A stretch of DNA of 64,000 bases from Sulfuritalea sp. (lineage in GTDB: Bacteria > Pseudomonadota > Gammaproteobacteria > Burkholderiales > Rhodocyclaceae): NCBI GenBank assembly GCA_022842325.1, contig JALHPU010000001.1, positions 208,934 through 272,933 on the forward strand, given 5' to 3'. Shown here in pieces: positions 28,485 to 36,651 of this stretch. The notes under the pieces are model-generated. The model worked only from the letters and a program-made list of their open reading frames with translations, was not told the DNA's origin and did not search any database. Every line of letters begins with the position of its first letter. Position 1 is the first letter of the stretch. A program made the translations under genes and the position numbers.

Positions 28485-29471
28485 TTACTCCTTGGGGTTG
28501 CGCTTCAGCAGGTCGGCCACCTTGACGCCGACTTCCGCCTCGCCGCCAAACGCCGTGCCGGTCTTCTTCTTGCTGAAGTTGTCCAGCGCATGCTTGTAGT
28601 CGGCGGCGCCCAGCGGCACGTACTTGACTTCCTTGGCCAGCTTGCCGCCCTCCTTCAGGTAGAACTCGACGAATTCCCTGACCTCGGGCCTGTCCATCGA
28701 CTTGGCGCTGACGTAGATGAAGATCGGCCGTGCCAGCGGCTCGTATTCGCCGGCCATCACGGCATCGATCGACGGCGTCACGGCTTTGCCCTTGGGATTG
28801 ACGATCGGCACCGCCTTCAGCTTGCCCTTGTTTTCGTCGTAGTAGGCGAAGCCGAAGAAGCCCAGCGCATTGTTGTCGCGCGAAACGCCCTGCACCAGCA
28901 CGTTGTCGTCTTCGGAAGCGGTGAAATCGCCGCGGCTGGACTTGGACTTGCCGTTCACGGCCTCCGTGAAGTAGTCGAAGGTGCCCGAATCGGCGCCGGG
29001 ACCGAACAGCTTGAGCGGCGCGTCCGGCCAGGCCGGATTGACCTGGTTCCACTTGGTGATCTTGCCCTGGGCGCCCGGCTCCCACATCTTCTTCAACTCG
29101 GCCACGGTCAGCTGATTGATGAAGGTGTTCTTCGGATTCACCACTACGGTCAGCGCGTCGAAGGCCACCGGCAGTTCGACATACTTGATGCCGGCCTTGG
29201 CGCAGTCTTCCATTTCCTTCTTCAGGATCGGGCGCGAGGCGTCGGAAATGTCGATCTCGCCGCGGCAGAACTTCTTGAAACCGCCGCCCGTACCCGAAAT
29301 GCCCACGGTAACGCGGACGCTGCCCTTCTTGGCCTTCTGGAAATCCTCGGCCACGGCTTCGGTCACCGGGAACACGGTCGAGGAGCCGTCGATCTTGATC
29401 AGCGCCTGGGCATGGACAGTCGCAGCGGCGAAAACACCGGCGACGACGGCAGCAATTTTCAGGGATTTCAT
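28485..29471 (-). CDS. pstS: Periplasmic phosphate-binding protein
   Basis: A 328-residue protein with a signal peptide (AAATVHA-QA). [44 protein letters not shown] and [14 protein letters not shown] are the phosphate-binding loops of PstS. The start at 29471, behind a GGAG-type site, is clear from the signal peptide; the longer frame is rejected. It is the first gene of pstSCAB, with a Pho box 55 bp upstream. Confidence 0.96.
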   Translation of the reverse strand: MKSLKIAAVVAGVFAAATVHAQALIKIDGSSTVFPVTEAVAEDFQKAKKGSVRVTVGISGTGGGFKKFCRGEIDISDASRPILKKEMEDCAKAGIKYVELPVAFDALTVVVNPKNTFINQLTVAELKKMWEPGAQGKITKWNQVNPAWPDAPLKLFGPGADSGTFDYFTEAVNGKSKSSRGDFTASEDDNVLVQGVSRDNNALGFFGFAYYDENKGKLKAVPIVNPKGKAVTPSIDAVMAGEYEPLARPIFIYVSAKSMDRPEVREFVEFYLKEGGKLAKEVKYVPLGAADYKHALDNFSKKKTGTAFGGEAEVGVKVADLLKRNPKE

Positions 29472-29525
29472 AAACAGACTCCTTTGTGCTTGCGATGTAA
29501 GAAGCCTGAAGTTTAGGCAGCGAAT

Positions 29526-29543
29526 GTTACAGCGCCGTGAAAT
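29526..29543 (-). promoter_or_regulatory. Pho box upstream of pstS
   Basis: On the minus strand two 7-bp half-sites stand 11 bp apart: ATTTCAC and CTGTAAC, separated by GGCG. The PhoB consensus is two CTGTCAT-type repeats with a 4-bp A/T-rich spacer. The position, about 55 bp before the pstS ATG, fits activation by phosphorylated PhoB. Confidence 0.65.
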
Positions 29544-29575
29544 CTGCCGCGGCAACCGGAAACCCCGGAAAACCC

Positions 29576-29604
29576 CTTTATCCCCCGAGTCACGCCCCTG
29601 TAAC
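29576..29604 (+). promoter_or_regulatory. Pho box array upstream of the acyltransferase gene
   Basis: Half-sites CTTTATC (29576), GAGTCAC (29587) and CTGTAAC (29598) repeat at exact 11-bp steps, 23 bp before the ATG at 29627. The last two are the best matches. It shares the short intergenic region with the opposite-facing pstS box, suggesting joint control by PhoB. Confidence 0.55.
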
Positions 29605-29626
29605 GCGGGCCTTCTACGCTGGACCG

Positions 29627-30394
29627 ATGCGGCATTCCCCCCTCGTCATCCGTCTGCGCCTGTTGCTGATCGGGTTTCATCTTATGTCCGGCGCGCTCCA
29701 GGTCGCCCTGCTGTACCCGCTTGGCGGCAACACCGGGCGACAGCGCCTGAAACGCGCCTGGTCGCAGCAACTGCTGGTGCTGCTCGGCATCCGCATCGAA
29801 GCCGCCGAGGGTGGCCTGGCCGGCATCGAAAACGGCCTGCTGGTCTGCAACCATATTTCCTTCATCGACATTTTCGTTCTGAATGCCCTGCTGCCCTCTG
29901 GCTTCATCGCCAAGAGCGATGTCGCGCGCTGGCCGCTGATCGGCTGGCTCAGCCGGCATAACGACACCGTGTTCATCGAACGCGGCAGCCGCAAGGCGGC
30001 CCACGACACGCAACGCAACATGCTGGCCGCGTTCGGCGCCGGCAGGCGCCTGGTGGTCTTTCCGGAAGGCACCACGACTGCCGGCGACCGCCTGTTGCCC
30101 TTCCACGCCGCCCTGTTCCAGAGTGCGATCGACGCCGCCGTGCCGGTGCACGCGATCTGCCTGAGCTACCACGGCGCCGACGGCCAGCGCTCCGCCGCAC
30201 CGGCCTACATCGACGACATCGGTCTGCTGGCCTGCATGACGACAGTACTCGAAGCGCGCGGACTGACGGCGCGCGTCACGCTGGCGGCCCGCTTCGACCC
30301 GCCGCTGGCGGACCGCCGCCACCTCGCGCACCGCGCCCACCAGACGGTCGCCGCGGCGCTGTCGCATGCCGAGAGGTGCGCAACCTCGCTGTAA
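29627..30394 (+). CDS. 1-acyl-glycerol-3-phosphate / lyso-ornithine-lipid acyltransferase (PlsC/OlsA-like)
   Basis: A 255-residue membrane-associated acyltransferase. The catalytic NHISFID (HX4D) is at about 92-98 and [10 protein letters not shown] at about 147-156. An N-terminal hydrophobic helix follows [19 protein letters not shown]. Next to olsB it most likely performs the second step of ornithine lipid synthesis (OlsA: acylation of the lyso lipid), but a role as ordinary PlsC cannot be excluded. It is divergent from pstS. Its stop codon overlaps the Pho box array before olsB. Confidence 0.82.
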   Translation: MRHSPLVIRLRLLLIGFHLMSGALQVALLYPLGGNTGRQRLKRAWSQQLLVLLGIRIEAAEGGLAGIENGLLVCNHISFIDIFVLNALLPSGFIAKSDVARWPLIGWLSRHNDTVFIERGSRKAAHDTQRNMLAAFGAGRRLVVFPEGTTTAGDRLLPFHAALFQSAIDAAVPVHAICLSYHGADGQRSAAPAYIDDIGLLACMTTVLEARGLTARVTLAARFDPPLADRRHLAHRAHQTVAAALSHAERCATSL

Positions 30395-30417
30395 CACGGC
30401 GGCAATCAGGCGGTAAC
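30389..30417 (+). promoter_or_regulatory. Pho box array upstream of olsB
   Basis: Three half-sites at exact 11-bp spacing: CTGTAAC at 30389, CGGCAAT at 30400 and CGGTAAC at 30411. Two match the local PhoB half-site well. The first overlaps the acyltransferase stop codon. The array lies 49 bp before the olsB ATG, so olsB probably has its own phosphate-controlled promoter. Confidence 0.65.
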
Positions 30418-30465
30418 GCCGGGTTTCGAGAATGCAGGCGACCCCAGAGAGAAAAGGAGAACGCC

Positions 30466-31239
30466 ATGCAAAAGCAGCTGATCGAAACCACCGCCGCCAG
30501 CCTGAAGGTCGGCTACAGCGTTGCGCTGGCACGTAGCGAAGAAGAAGTCCGCGAAGCGCAACGCCTGCGCTACAAGGTATTCGTCGAGGAACTCGGCGCC
30601 CACATCCAGAGCCGCACCCCGGGCCACGACATCGATCTCTACGACCCGTTCTGCGAACACCTGATCGTGCGCGAAAGCCATGCCGACCGCATCGTCGGCA
30701 CCTATCGCATCCTCTCGCCGGCGGCCGCGCGCCGGGTCGGCAACTACTACTCGGAAAACGAGTTCTACCTCAACCGGCTGCAGAACCTGCGCGGGCGCAT
30801 GGTGGAAGTCGGCCGCTCCTGCATCCACCCCGAGCATCGCAGCGGCGCGGTGATTACCCTGCTCTGGGCCGGTCTGGCCGACTACATGGTGAGCAACAAG
30901 TACGACTACCTGATCGGCTGCGCCTCGATCGGCATGGCGGATGGCGGACACAATGCCGCCAACCTGTTCTGCCAGATCGCACCCGACCACATGGCGCCAG
31001 CGGAATACCGCGTGTTTCCCCAGCACGGGCTGCCCTTCGAGCGGCTCGCCAACGGCCAGCCGGCGCTGGTGCCGCCGCTGATCAAGGGTTACCTGCGGGT
31101 CGGCGCATGGATCTGCGGCGAACCGGCCTGGGATCCGGATTTCAATACCGCCGACCTGCTGCTGCTGTTGCCGATGTCGCGCATGAACCCGCGTTACATG
31201 CGCCACTTCATCAAGCCCGCGGAACCGGCCGCGGCATGA
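30466..31239 (+). CDS. olsB: L-ornithine N-alpha-acyltransferase (OlsB family)
   Basis: A 257-residue GNAT-type acyltransferase. RYKVFVEELGA near the N-terminus, DPFCEHLIVRE, the acyl-donor segment VEVGRSCIHPEHRSGAVI and the GCASIGM motif are characteristic of OlsB/hemolysin-like acyltransferases, which join a 3-hydroxyacyl chain from ACP to ornithine. The start at 30466 has an AGGAG site and is preferred over an upstream extension. It overlaps the following glycosyltransferase by 4 bp. Ornithine lipids contain no phosphorus, so the Pho box upstream makes sense. Confidence 0.85.
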   Translation: MQKQLIETTAASLKVGYSVALARSEEEVREAQRLRYKVFVEELGAHIQSRTPGHDIDLYDPFCEHLIVRESHADRIVGTYRILSPAAARRVGNYYSENEFYLNRLQNLRGRMVEVGRSCIHPEHRSGAVITLLWAGLADYMVSNKYDYLIGCASIGMADGGHNAANLFCQIAPDHMAPAEYRVFPQHGLPFERLANGQPALVPPLIKGYLRVGAWICGEPAWDPDFNTADLLLLLPMSRMNPRYMRHFIKPAEPAAA

Positions 31240-32501
31240 GCGTCGCCGGAATCGCCGGAATCACCGGAATCGCCGGCGACGCTCGCAGAAATCGCCGGAT
31301 GCATGTGCTGATGGTCAGCGACGTCTATTTTCCGCGCATCAATGGAGTCTCGACTTCGATCCAGACCTTTCATACCACCCTGGCCCGGCTCGGCGTGCAT
31401 GTCACGATCATGGCACCCGACTACCCGGGGACCGACAACGAGGCCGACGCCGACGCGGGCATCGTGCGCCTTCCTTCGCGCGCCGTGCCACTGGATCCGG
31501 AGGATCGGTTGATGCGCTGGAGTTCCCTCGCGGACCTGGATCGCCGTCTCGCCGGCGCCGACTATGACCTGGTGCATGTGCAAACCCCGTTCGCCGCGCA
31601 TTACGCCGGCCTGCGCCTGGCAAAGGCGCGCGGCATTCCGTGCATTGCGACCTATCACACGCACTTCGAGGAATACCTGTTCCATTACATCCGCTTCCTG
31701 CCGCGTGCCGCACTGCGTTACGCCGCCCGCGGCCTGGCGCGGCATCAGTGCAATGCCCTCGATGCCATCGTCGTGCCTTCGCAACCGATGGCCGCCACCC
31801 TGCGCGACTACGGCATCACCCGGCCGCTGCATGTGATTGCCACCGGGCTGCCGGAAAGCCAGTTCCTGCGCGGCGACGGCAAGCGCTTTCGCCAGGCCTG
31901 GGGCATCGCGCCGGAACACAAGGTCGCGCTGTTCGTCGGTCGCGCCGCCTTCGAAAAGAACATCGGCTTCCTGCTCGAAATGACGGCCCTGGCACGCCGC
32001 CAACGGCCGAACCTGATACTGGTGATCGCCGGCGAAGGTCCGGCATTGCCGGCCTTGCGCCGTCAGGCAGCCGCCCTGCGCATCGAGGACCACGTCCGCT
32101 TCGTCGGCTACCTGCCGCGCGACGGCGGCTTGCGCGACTGTTACGCCGCCGCCGACGTGTTCACCTTCGCCTCGCTGACGGAAACCCAGGGCCTGGTGCT
32201 GCTCGAAGCCATGGCCATCGGCCTGCCGGTGCTGGCCATCCCGGCGCTGGGCGCGGCCGAAATCATCAACCCGGCGCGCGGCGCCATTCCTGCCGCCGAA
32301 ACAGCGGAGGACTTTGCCGATCAACTGGTCGCGCTGCTGAACCGGCCGACCAAATTGCTCGCCATGGCCGACGCGGCGATCGCCTTCGCCCGCGAATGGG
32401 ATGCCGCAACACAGGGCGCCCGCCTTGCCGCGCTCTACAGCCAACTGCTGCGCGCGCCGCTCGCGGTCGACTGCCAGCAGCCCGTGCCCGTCGGCCGATG
32501 A
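31236..32501 (+). CDS. GT4-family glycosyltransferase 1
   Basis: A 421-residue GT-B fold enzyme. MHVLMVSDVYFPRINGVSTSI begins the acceptor domain. AYHTHFEEY-like TYHTHFEEYLFHY, FVGRAAFEKN and FASLTETQGLVLLEAMAIGLPV (the EX7E motif) are typical of GT4 diacylglycerol glucosyl- or galactosyltransferases (Agt/MgdA-like). The ATGA overlap with olsB gives a 21-residue extension built on 9-bp tandem repeats; the second ATG at 31299 may be the ancestral start. Acceptor and sugar are inferred from the lipid genes around it. Confidence 0.85.
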   Translation: MSVAGIAGITGIAGDARRNRRMHVLMVSDVYFPRINGVSTSIQTFHTTLARLGVHVTIMAPDYPGTDNEADADAGIVRLPSRAVPLDPEDRLMRWSSLADLDRRLAGADYDLVHVQTPFAAHYAGLRLAKARGIPCIATYHTHFEEYLFHYIRFLPRAALRYAARGLARHQCNALDAIVVPSQPMAATLRDYGITRPLHVIATGLPESQFLRGDGKRFRQAWGIAPEHKVALFVGRAAFEKNIGFLLEMTALARRQRPNLILVIAGEGPALPALRRQAAALRIEDHVRFVGYLPRDGGLRDCYAAADVFTFASLTETQGLVLLEAMAIGLPVLAIPALGAAEIINPARGAIPAAETAEDFADQLVALLNRPTKLLAMADAAIAFAREWDAATQGARLAALYSQLLRAPLAVDCQQPVPVGR

Positions 32502-32884
32502 ACACCGATCCCATTGCCGAGGAAAGCCCGTTCAAGGGTCAGACCGGATTGCGCCGCATCCTGAGCGCTTTCGGCTATTCGCTGTCCGGGCTGCGCGCGG
32601 CCTACCGCAATGAAGACGCCTTCCGCCAGGAGAGCCTGCTGGCGGTGCTGATGATTCCGCTCGCCCTGTTCCTGTCCGTGCCCAACCTGGGCAAGGCCCT
32701 GATGATCGGCAGCGTGCTGCTGGTGCTCATCGTCGAACTGCTCAACTCGGCCATCGAGGCCGCCATCGACCGCATCTCGCTGGATCGCCACCGGCTCTCC
32801 AAGCGCGCCAAGGACATCGGCAGCGCGGCGGTGCTGATCGCCCTGATCAACGTGCTGACGACCTGGACCCTGGTCCTGATCTGA
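32498..32884 (+). CDS. dgkA: Diacylglycerol kinase
   Basis: A 128-residue integral membrane kinase with three helices. RAAYRNEDAFRQE and VELLNSAIEAAIDRIS, followed by RAKDIGSAAV, are the DgkA signature including the catalytic Glu and Asp residues. It phosphorylates diacylglycerol to phosphatidic acid. Between two glycosyltransferases and a PlcP-type enzyme, it could return surplus diacylglycerol to phospholipid synthesis. It overlaps the preceding gene by 4 bp. Confidence 0.95.
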   Translation: MNTDPIAEESPFKGQTGLRRILSAFGYSLSGLRAAYRNEDAFRQESLLAVLMIPLALFLSVPNLGKALMIGSVLLVLIVELLNSAIEAAIDRISLDRHRLSKRAKDIGSAAVLIALINVLTTWTLVLI

Positions 32885-32885
32885 C

Positions 32886-34076
32886 ATGACACCCCCGCTC
32901 CACATCGCGATCGTCACGGAAACCTTCCCGCCCGAGGTGAATGGCGTGGCCATGACGCTGGGCCGCATGGTGCAGGGCCTGCTCGCACGCGGCCATCGCG
33001 TCGGCCTGACGCGACCGCGCCAGCATGCCGGCGAGGTGGCGGATACGTCGAGCCAGCATGCCACCACGCTGGTACGCGGCCTGCCGATTCCGGGCTACGC
33101 CGGCCTGAAATTCGGCCTGCCGGCGCCGCGACTGCTGCGCCGGCAGTGGCGCGCCGACCGGCCGGACGTGGTACAGGTGGTGACGGAAGGGCCGCTCGGC
33201 GCGTCGGCCATCGCCGTGGCGCGCGAACTGGGTATCCCGGTGGTTTCGGAATTCCACACCAATTTCCACGCCTACAGCCGCCATTACCGCTTGGGCTGGT
33301 TCGAAGACCTGGTCGCCGCCCACCTGCGGCGTCTGCACAACCGCAGCGGGATGACCCTGGTGCCGTCCCACCAGCTTGGCATCGACCTTGTGCGCCAAGG
33401 CTACCAGCGGGTGCGCGTGGTCGCGCGCGGCGTCGATACGCAGCTGTTCACACCGGCACGCCGCAGCGCCGCGCTGCGTGCCGCCTGGGGCGCCGGCGAG
33501 GACGATCTGGTGGTGGCCCATGTCGGCCGCATGGCTCCGGAGAAGAACCTGTCACTGCTGCTGACCGCCTTCACCGCGATCCATCGTTATGCGCCCAGCG
33601 CCCGTCTGCTGCTGGTCGGCGACGGCCCGTCACGGCGGCAACTGCAGCAGCAACATCCGCAGCATCTCTATGCCGGGATGCGCCATGGCGAGGATCTCGC
33701 GGCCCACTACGCCTCGGCCGACCTGTTCCTGTTTCCCAGCATGACCGAAACCTATGGCAACGTCACCCTCGAAGCTCTCGCCAGCGGTTTGCCGATGGTG
33801 GCCTACCGCATGGCGGCCGCCGCCGAACTGATCCGCCACGGCGACAACGGCATGCTGGCCGATCCCGGCGCCAGCGACCAGTTCGTGCGCGCCGCGCTCG
33901 ACCTCGTCACGCGTCCCAACGCCCGTCGGCGGATTGCCGCGGCAGCCACGAAAAGTGTCGTCACCCACGACTGGGAGCGCATTTACGTCCGGCTCGAGGC
34001 GGCACTGCGCGAGGCCATCGCGCGGCCAGCGCCGGCGGCGGCCGACCAGTCGCTCTATCGTTTCCTTCCGGACTGA
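32886..34076 (+). CDS. GT4-family glycosyltransferase 2 (SqdX/MgtA-like)
   Basis: A 396-residue GT-B enzyme. TETFPPEVNGVAMTLGRMV, SEFHTNFHAYSRHY, RGVDTQLFTP, HVGRMAPEKN and FPSMTETYGNVTLEALASGLP are typical of the GT4 branch that includes SqdX, mannosyltransferase MgtA and diacylglycerol glycosyltransferases. It starts 1 bp after dgkA and overlaps the metallophosphoesterase gene by 1 bp. The sugar and acceptor are unknown; a role adding a first or second sugar to diacylglycerol is inference. Confidence 0.85.
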   Translation: MTPPLHIAIVTETFPPEVNGVAMTLGRMVQGLLARGHRVGLTRPRQHAGEVADTSSQHATTLVRGLPIPGYAGLKFGLPAPRLLRRQWRADRPDVVQVVTEGPLGASAIAVARELGIPVVSEFHTNFHAYSRHYRLGWFEDLVAAHLRRLHNRSGMTLVPSHQLGIDLVRQGYQRVRVVARGVDTQLFTPARRSAALRAAWGAGEDDLVVAHVGRMAPEKNLSLLLTAFTAIHRYAPSARLLLVGDGPSRRQLQQQHPQHLYAGMRHGEDLAAHYASADLFLFPSMTETYGNVTLEALASGLPMVAYRMAAAAELIRHGDNGMLADPGASDQFVRAALDLVTRPNARRRIAAAATKSVVTHDWERIYVRLEAALREAIARPAPAAADQSLYRFLPD

Positions 34077-34921
34077 TGCACGTCCGTTCGATTTTCATCT
34101 CCGACGTCCATCTTGGCACCCGCGGCTGCCAGGCCGATCGCCTGCTCGACTTCCTGCGCGACTACGAGAGCGACCACCTGTTCCTGATCGGCGACATCAT
34201 CGACTTCTGGGCCATGAACCGCGGCATCCACTGGACTCCGGCGCAGAACACCGTGGTGCAGAAAATCCTGCGCCGCGCCCGTCATGGCCAGCGCGTGATG
34301 CTGATCCCCGGCAACCACGACGAAGCCATGCGCGAATACGACGGCGTCTCCTTCGGCGACATCGAGGTCAGGCTCGAACACATCCACGTCGCCGCCGACG
34401 GCAAGCGTTACCTGTTGCTGCACGGCGACGAGTTCGATCAGGTGACGCGCTATCACCGCTGGCTGGCGGTGCTCGGTGACGTCGGCTACAACCTGCTGGT
34501 GCGCGTGAACGCCTCGCTCTCGCGCCTGCGTCGCCTGCTGCGCCGCCCCGGCTACTGGTCGCTGGCCGGTTATGCCAAGTCCCGCGTCAAGCGTGCCGTT
34601 TCCTTCATTTTCGATTTCGAGGACTCGCTGATTCACGCCGTGCGCGAACGCGGGCTGGACGGCGTGATCTGCGGCCACATCCACAGCGCGGCGCTGCGCC
34701 CGGTCGGCGACGTGGTCTATGTCAATTGCGGCGACTGGGTGGATAGTTGCACCGCCATTGTCGAACACCACGACGGCCGGCTGGAGCTGGTGCGCGCCTG
34801 GCAGCCGGTCGCCGCCGCATTGCCGGCCGCGACCCGGCCGCACGCCGTATCGCCAGCGCCGACTCTTGACGAGTTGCCGCAGGCCGGCGTCGCTTGCAAC
34901 GACGGCAGCTGGCGACTGTAA
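34076..34921 (+). CDS. plcP: PlcP-type metallophosphoesterase (phospholipase C-like)
   Basis: A 281-residue calcineurin-like phosphoesterase with all metal motifs: ISDVHLGTRGCQ, GDIIDFW, PGNHDE, HGDEFD and CGHIHSA. The pattern DVHLGTRGCQA plus NCGDWVDSCTAIVEHHDG closely resembles rhizobial PlcP, which removes phosphorylated head groups from phospholipids under phosphate starvation. The family is often annotated as UDP-2,3-diacylglucosamine hydrolase (LpxH-like), which remains an alternative. The last 45 residues form a variable tail through a copy of the dispersed repeat (34843-34868). Confidence 0.8.
   Translation: MHVRSIFISDVHLGTRGCQADRLLDFLRDYESDHLFLIGDIIDFWAMNRGIHWTPAQNTVVQKILRRARHGQRVMLIPGNHDEAMREYDGVSFGDIEVRLEHIHVAADGKRYLLLHGDEFDQVTRYHRWLAVLGDVGYNLLVRVNASLSRLRRLLRRPGYWSLAGYAKSRVKRAVSFIFDFEDSLIHAVRERGLDGVICGHIHSAALRPVGDVVYVNCGDWVDSCTAIVEHHDGRLELVRAWQPVAAALPAATRPHAVSPAPTLDELPQAGVACNDGSWRL
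34843..34868 (-). repeat. Copy of dispersed 26-bp repeat in the plcP tail
   Basis: The minus strand has CAAGAGTCGGCG followed by CTGGCGATACGGCG, the best match to the consensus. In the plcP frame it reads [11 protein letters not shown], outside the conserved phosphoesterase domain. Confidence 0.7.
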
Positions 34922-34980
34922 TAATTTTTATGGCATGCGGGAGCTACACTCAGCAGCAATCTCATTCCGGCACCAATGTC

Positions 34981-36495
34981 ATGGCGCAACAAATTGCTCT
35001 CAAACTGGCGGTCGCCGAGGATCGCCACGCCGCCTTGCAACGTCACGCCCTGCTGGCGAGGGCAGCGCGCGAGCAGCAGCGCCTGGTCAGCATCTACTAC
35101 GATACCGGGCGCCTGGCCCTGCGCCGTGCCGGCATCCTGCTGCGGCTGCGGCGCCATGGCCCATCGTGGCAGCAGACGATCAAGCGCCAGGATGCTTCGG
35201 ACGGCGGCCTGACACTGCGGCCGGAATGGCAGGCGCCCTACCTCAACCACTTCGACTTCTCGCACGTCGACGACGCGGCACTGCGCGACTGGCTGCAGCG
35301 CGACAAGATCGCCGGCCGCCTCGCCGCCGTATTCGAGACCAGCTTCCGCCGCACCGTCTGGCAGCTCGCTCCGGACCCCGACACCCGCATCCTGGTCAAG
35401 CTCGACCGCGGCTGGATTGCCTCCAGCGGCCGGCGCGACACGATCTCCGAACTCGAACTGCAATTGCTGTCCGGCAGCGTTGACAGTCTCTATCTGCTGG
35501 CCCTCGAACTGGCGCAGACCCAGGCACTGCCGCCGCTGCTGCTGTCGAAGGCGGAACGCGGCTACCGGCTGTTCCTCGACACGCCGCCGGCGCCGGTGAA
35601 GGCCGGCGAGGTGCCGATCGATGCCGCCGACGCTCCGCTGGCCGCCTTCCGGCTGATTGCGCTGGATTGCCTGTCGCATCTGCAACTCAATCACGACGGC
35701 GCCGTGCGCAGCGACGATCCCGAATACGTGCATCAGATGCGCGTCGCCGCGCGTCGCCTGCGCGCCGCGCTGCGCATGTTCCGCCCGGTGCTGCCGGCGA
35801 GTTTCGCCGAACAGCTGACATCGCCGCTGCGCGAGCTGATGCAGACTCTGGGCCGGGCCCGCGACCTCGATGTGCTGATGGCCGAGATCGTCGCTCCGGT
35901 GGCCAAGGCGCTGCCCGACGAGCCGCGCCTCACCGACCTGGCCGGCGCCGTCACCAACCGCCTGTATGCCGCCCGCGGCAACATCCGTCATGTGCTGCGG
36001 CAAACCGGCTACAGCCGCTTGCTGCTGACTACCGGCAGCCTGCTCCAGCGTGCGCCCTTCGTCGGGCCACCCGCGGCCGATGCGGAAGCGCCGTCCCTGC
36101 TGCAATTCGCCGACCGTCGCCTGCGCCGGCAGCTGCAGCGAATTCAGGAACTGGCCGCTGCCGCCCGCGCCGACTATCCCCCCTCGCTGCACGCGTTGCG
36201 CATCGGCATCAAGCGCCTGCGCTATGCCATCGAGTTCTTCGGCCCGATGATTCCCGGCAAGGCGGGCAGCACGGCGATCAAGCGCCTGGCCGGGCTCCAG
36301 GAGGAACTGGGGCAACTCAACGATCTCGCCAGTGCCGGCACCCTGCTGATGGTCTGTGCCGGGCGCGACCCGCATCTGCGCGAAGCCGTGACGCTGATCG
36401 GCGGCTGGCACGGACCGCGTCACGCCGCCCTGCTCGCCGCCATCCCCGACCAGCTGAAAAGAGTCCGCGGCCTGAAGCTGCCGCGGCTGGCCTGA
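34981..36495 (+). CDS. CYTH-CHAD domain protein with degenerate ExExK motif
   Basis: A 504-residue protein: CYTH domain about 1-205, CHAD domain about 215-500. CYTH triphosphatases begin with ExExK (EIELK); here the residues are QIALK (4-8), so both metal-binding glutamates are gone. Other CYTH parts remain (LVSIYYDTGRLALRRAGILLRLR, SELELQLL). The CHAD half carries the two canonical helices HQMRVAARRLRAALRMF and LHALRIGIKRLRYAIEFF; CHAD domains bind polyphosphate. It may therefore bind rather than hydrolyse polyphosphate (inference). It lies 59 bp after plcP. Confidence 0.85.
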   Translation: MAQQIALKLAVAEDRHAALQRHALLARAAREQQRLVSIYYDTGRLALRRAGILLRLRRHGPSWQQTIKRQDASDGGLTLRPEWQAPYLNHFDFSHVDDAALRDWLQRDKIAGRLAAVFETSFRRTVWQLAPDPDTRILVKLDRGWIASSGRRDTISELELQLLSGSVDSLYLLALELAQTQALPPLLLSKAERGYRLFLDTPPAPVKAGEVPIDAADAPLAAFRLIALDCLSHLQLNHDGAVRSDDPEYVHQMRVAARRLRAALRMFRPVLPASFAEQLTSPLRELMQTLGRARDLDVLMAEIVAPVAKALPDEPRLTDLAGAVTNRLYAARGNIRHVLRQTGYSRLLLTTGSLLQRAPFVGPPAADAEAPSLLQFADRRLRRQLQRIQELAAAARADYPPSLHALRIGIKRLRYAIEFFGPMIPGKAGSTAIKRLAGLQEELGQLNDLASAGTLLMVCAGRDPHLREAVTLIGGWHGPRHAALLAAIPDQLKRVRGLKLPRLA

Positions 36496-36504
36496 GCCGC
36501 GACG

Positions 36505-36533
36505 GTTTCATGAAACTGCAATTCGACTGTCAC
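36505..36533 (+). promoter_or_regulatory. Pho box array upstream of the porin
   Basis: Half-sites GTTTCAT (36505), CTGCAAT (36516) and CTGTCAC (36527) repeat at exact 11-bp steps. The last two agree with the PhoB consensus at six or seven of seven positions. The array lies 118 bp before the porin ATG. No other Pho-like repeat in the remaining leader is as good. Confidence 0.55.
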
Positions 36534-36651
36534 ATTGCGTCCCTAGACTGCACTGCGCATCCTGAATTCGGGTCGCGACAGCACACAGTGACAAACCACG
36601 TGATATCTTTGTCAGCTGTTCAAATCAGGTCCTCTATTGGAGAAACGTTTT

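Noticed and set aside
27537-29516. Plus-strand open frame of about 660 codons opposite pstC and pstS
   Set aside because: Shadow; it runs across two genes and their intergenic gap without a ribosome site.
34894-34922. Possible Pho box before the CYTH-CHAD gene (TTGCAAC and CTGTAAT)
   Set aside because: The two half-sites are 22 bp apart and the middle one is missing; too weak to list.
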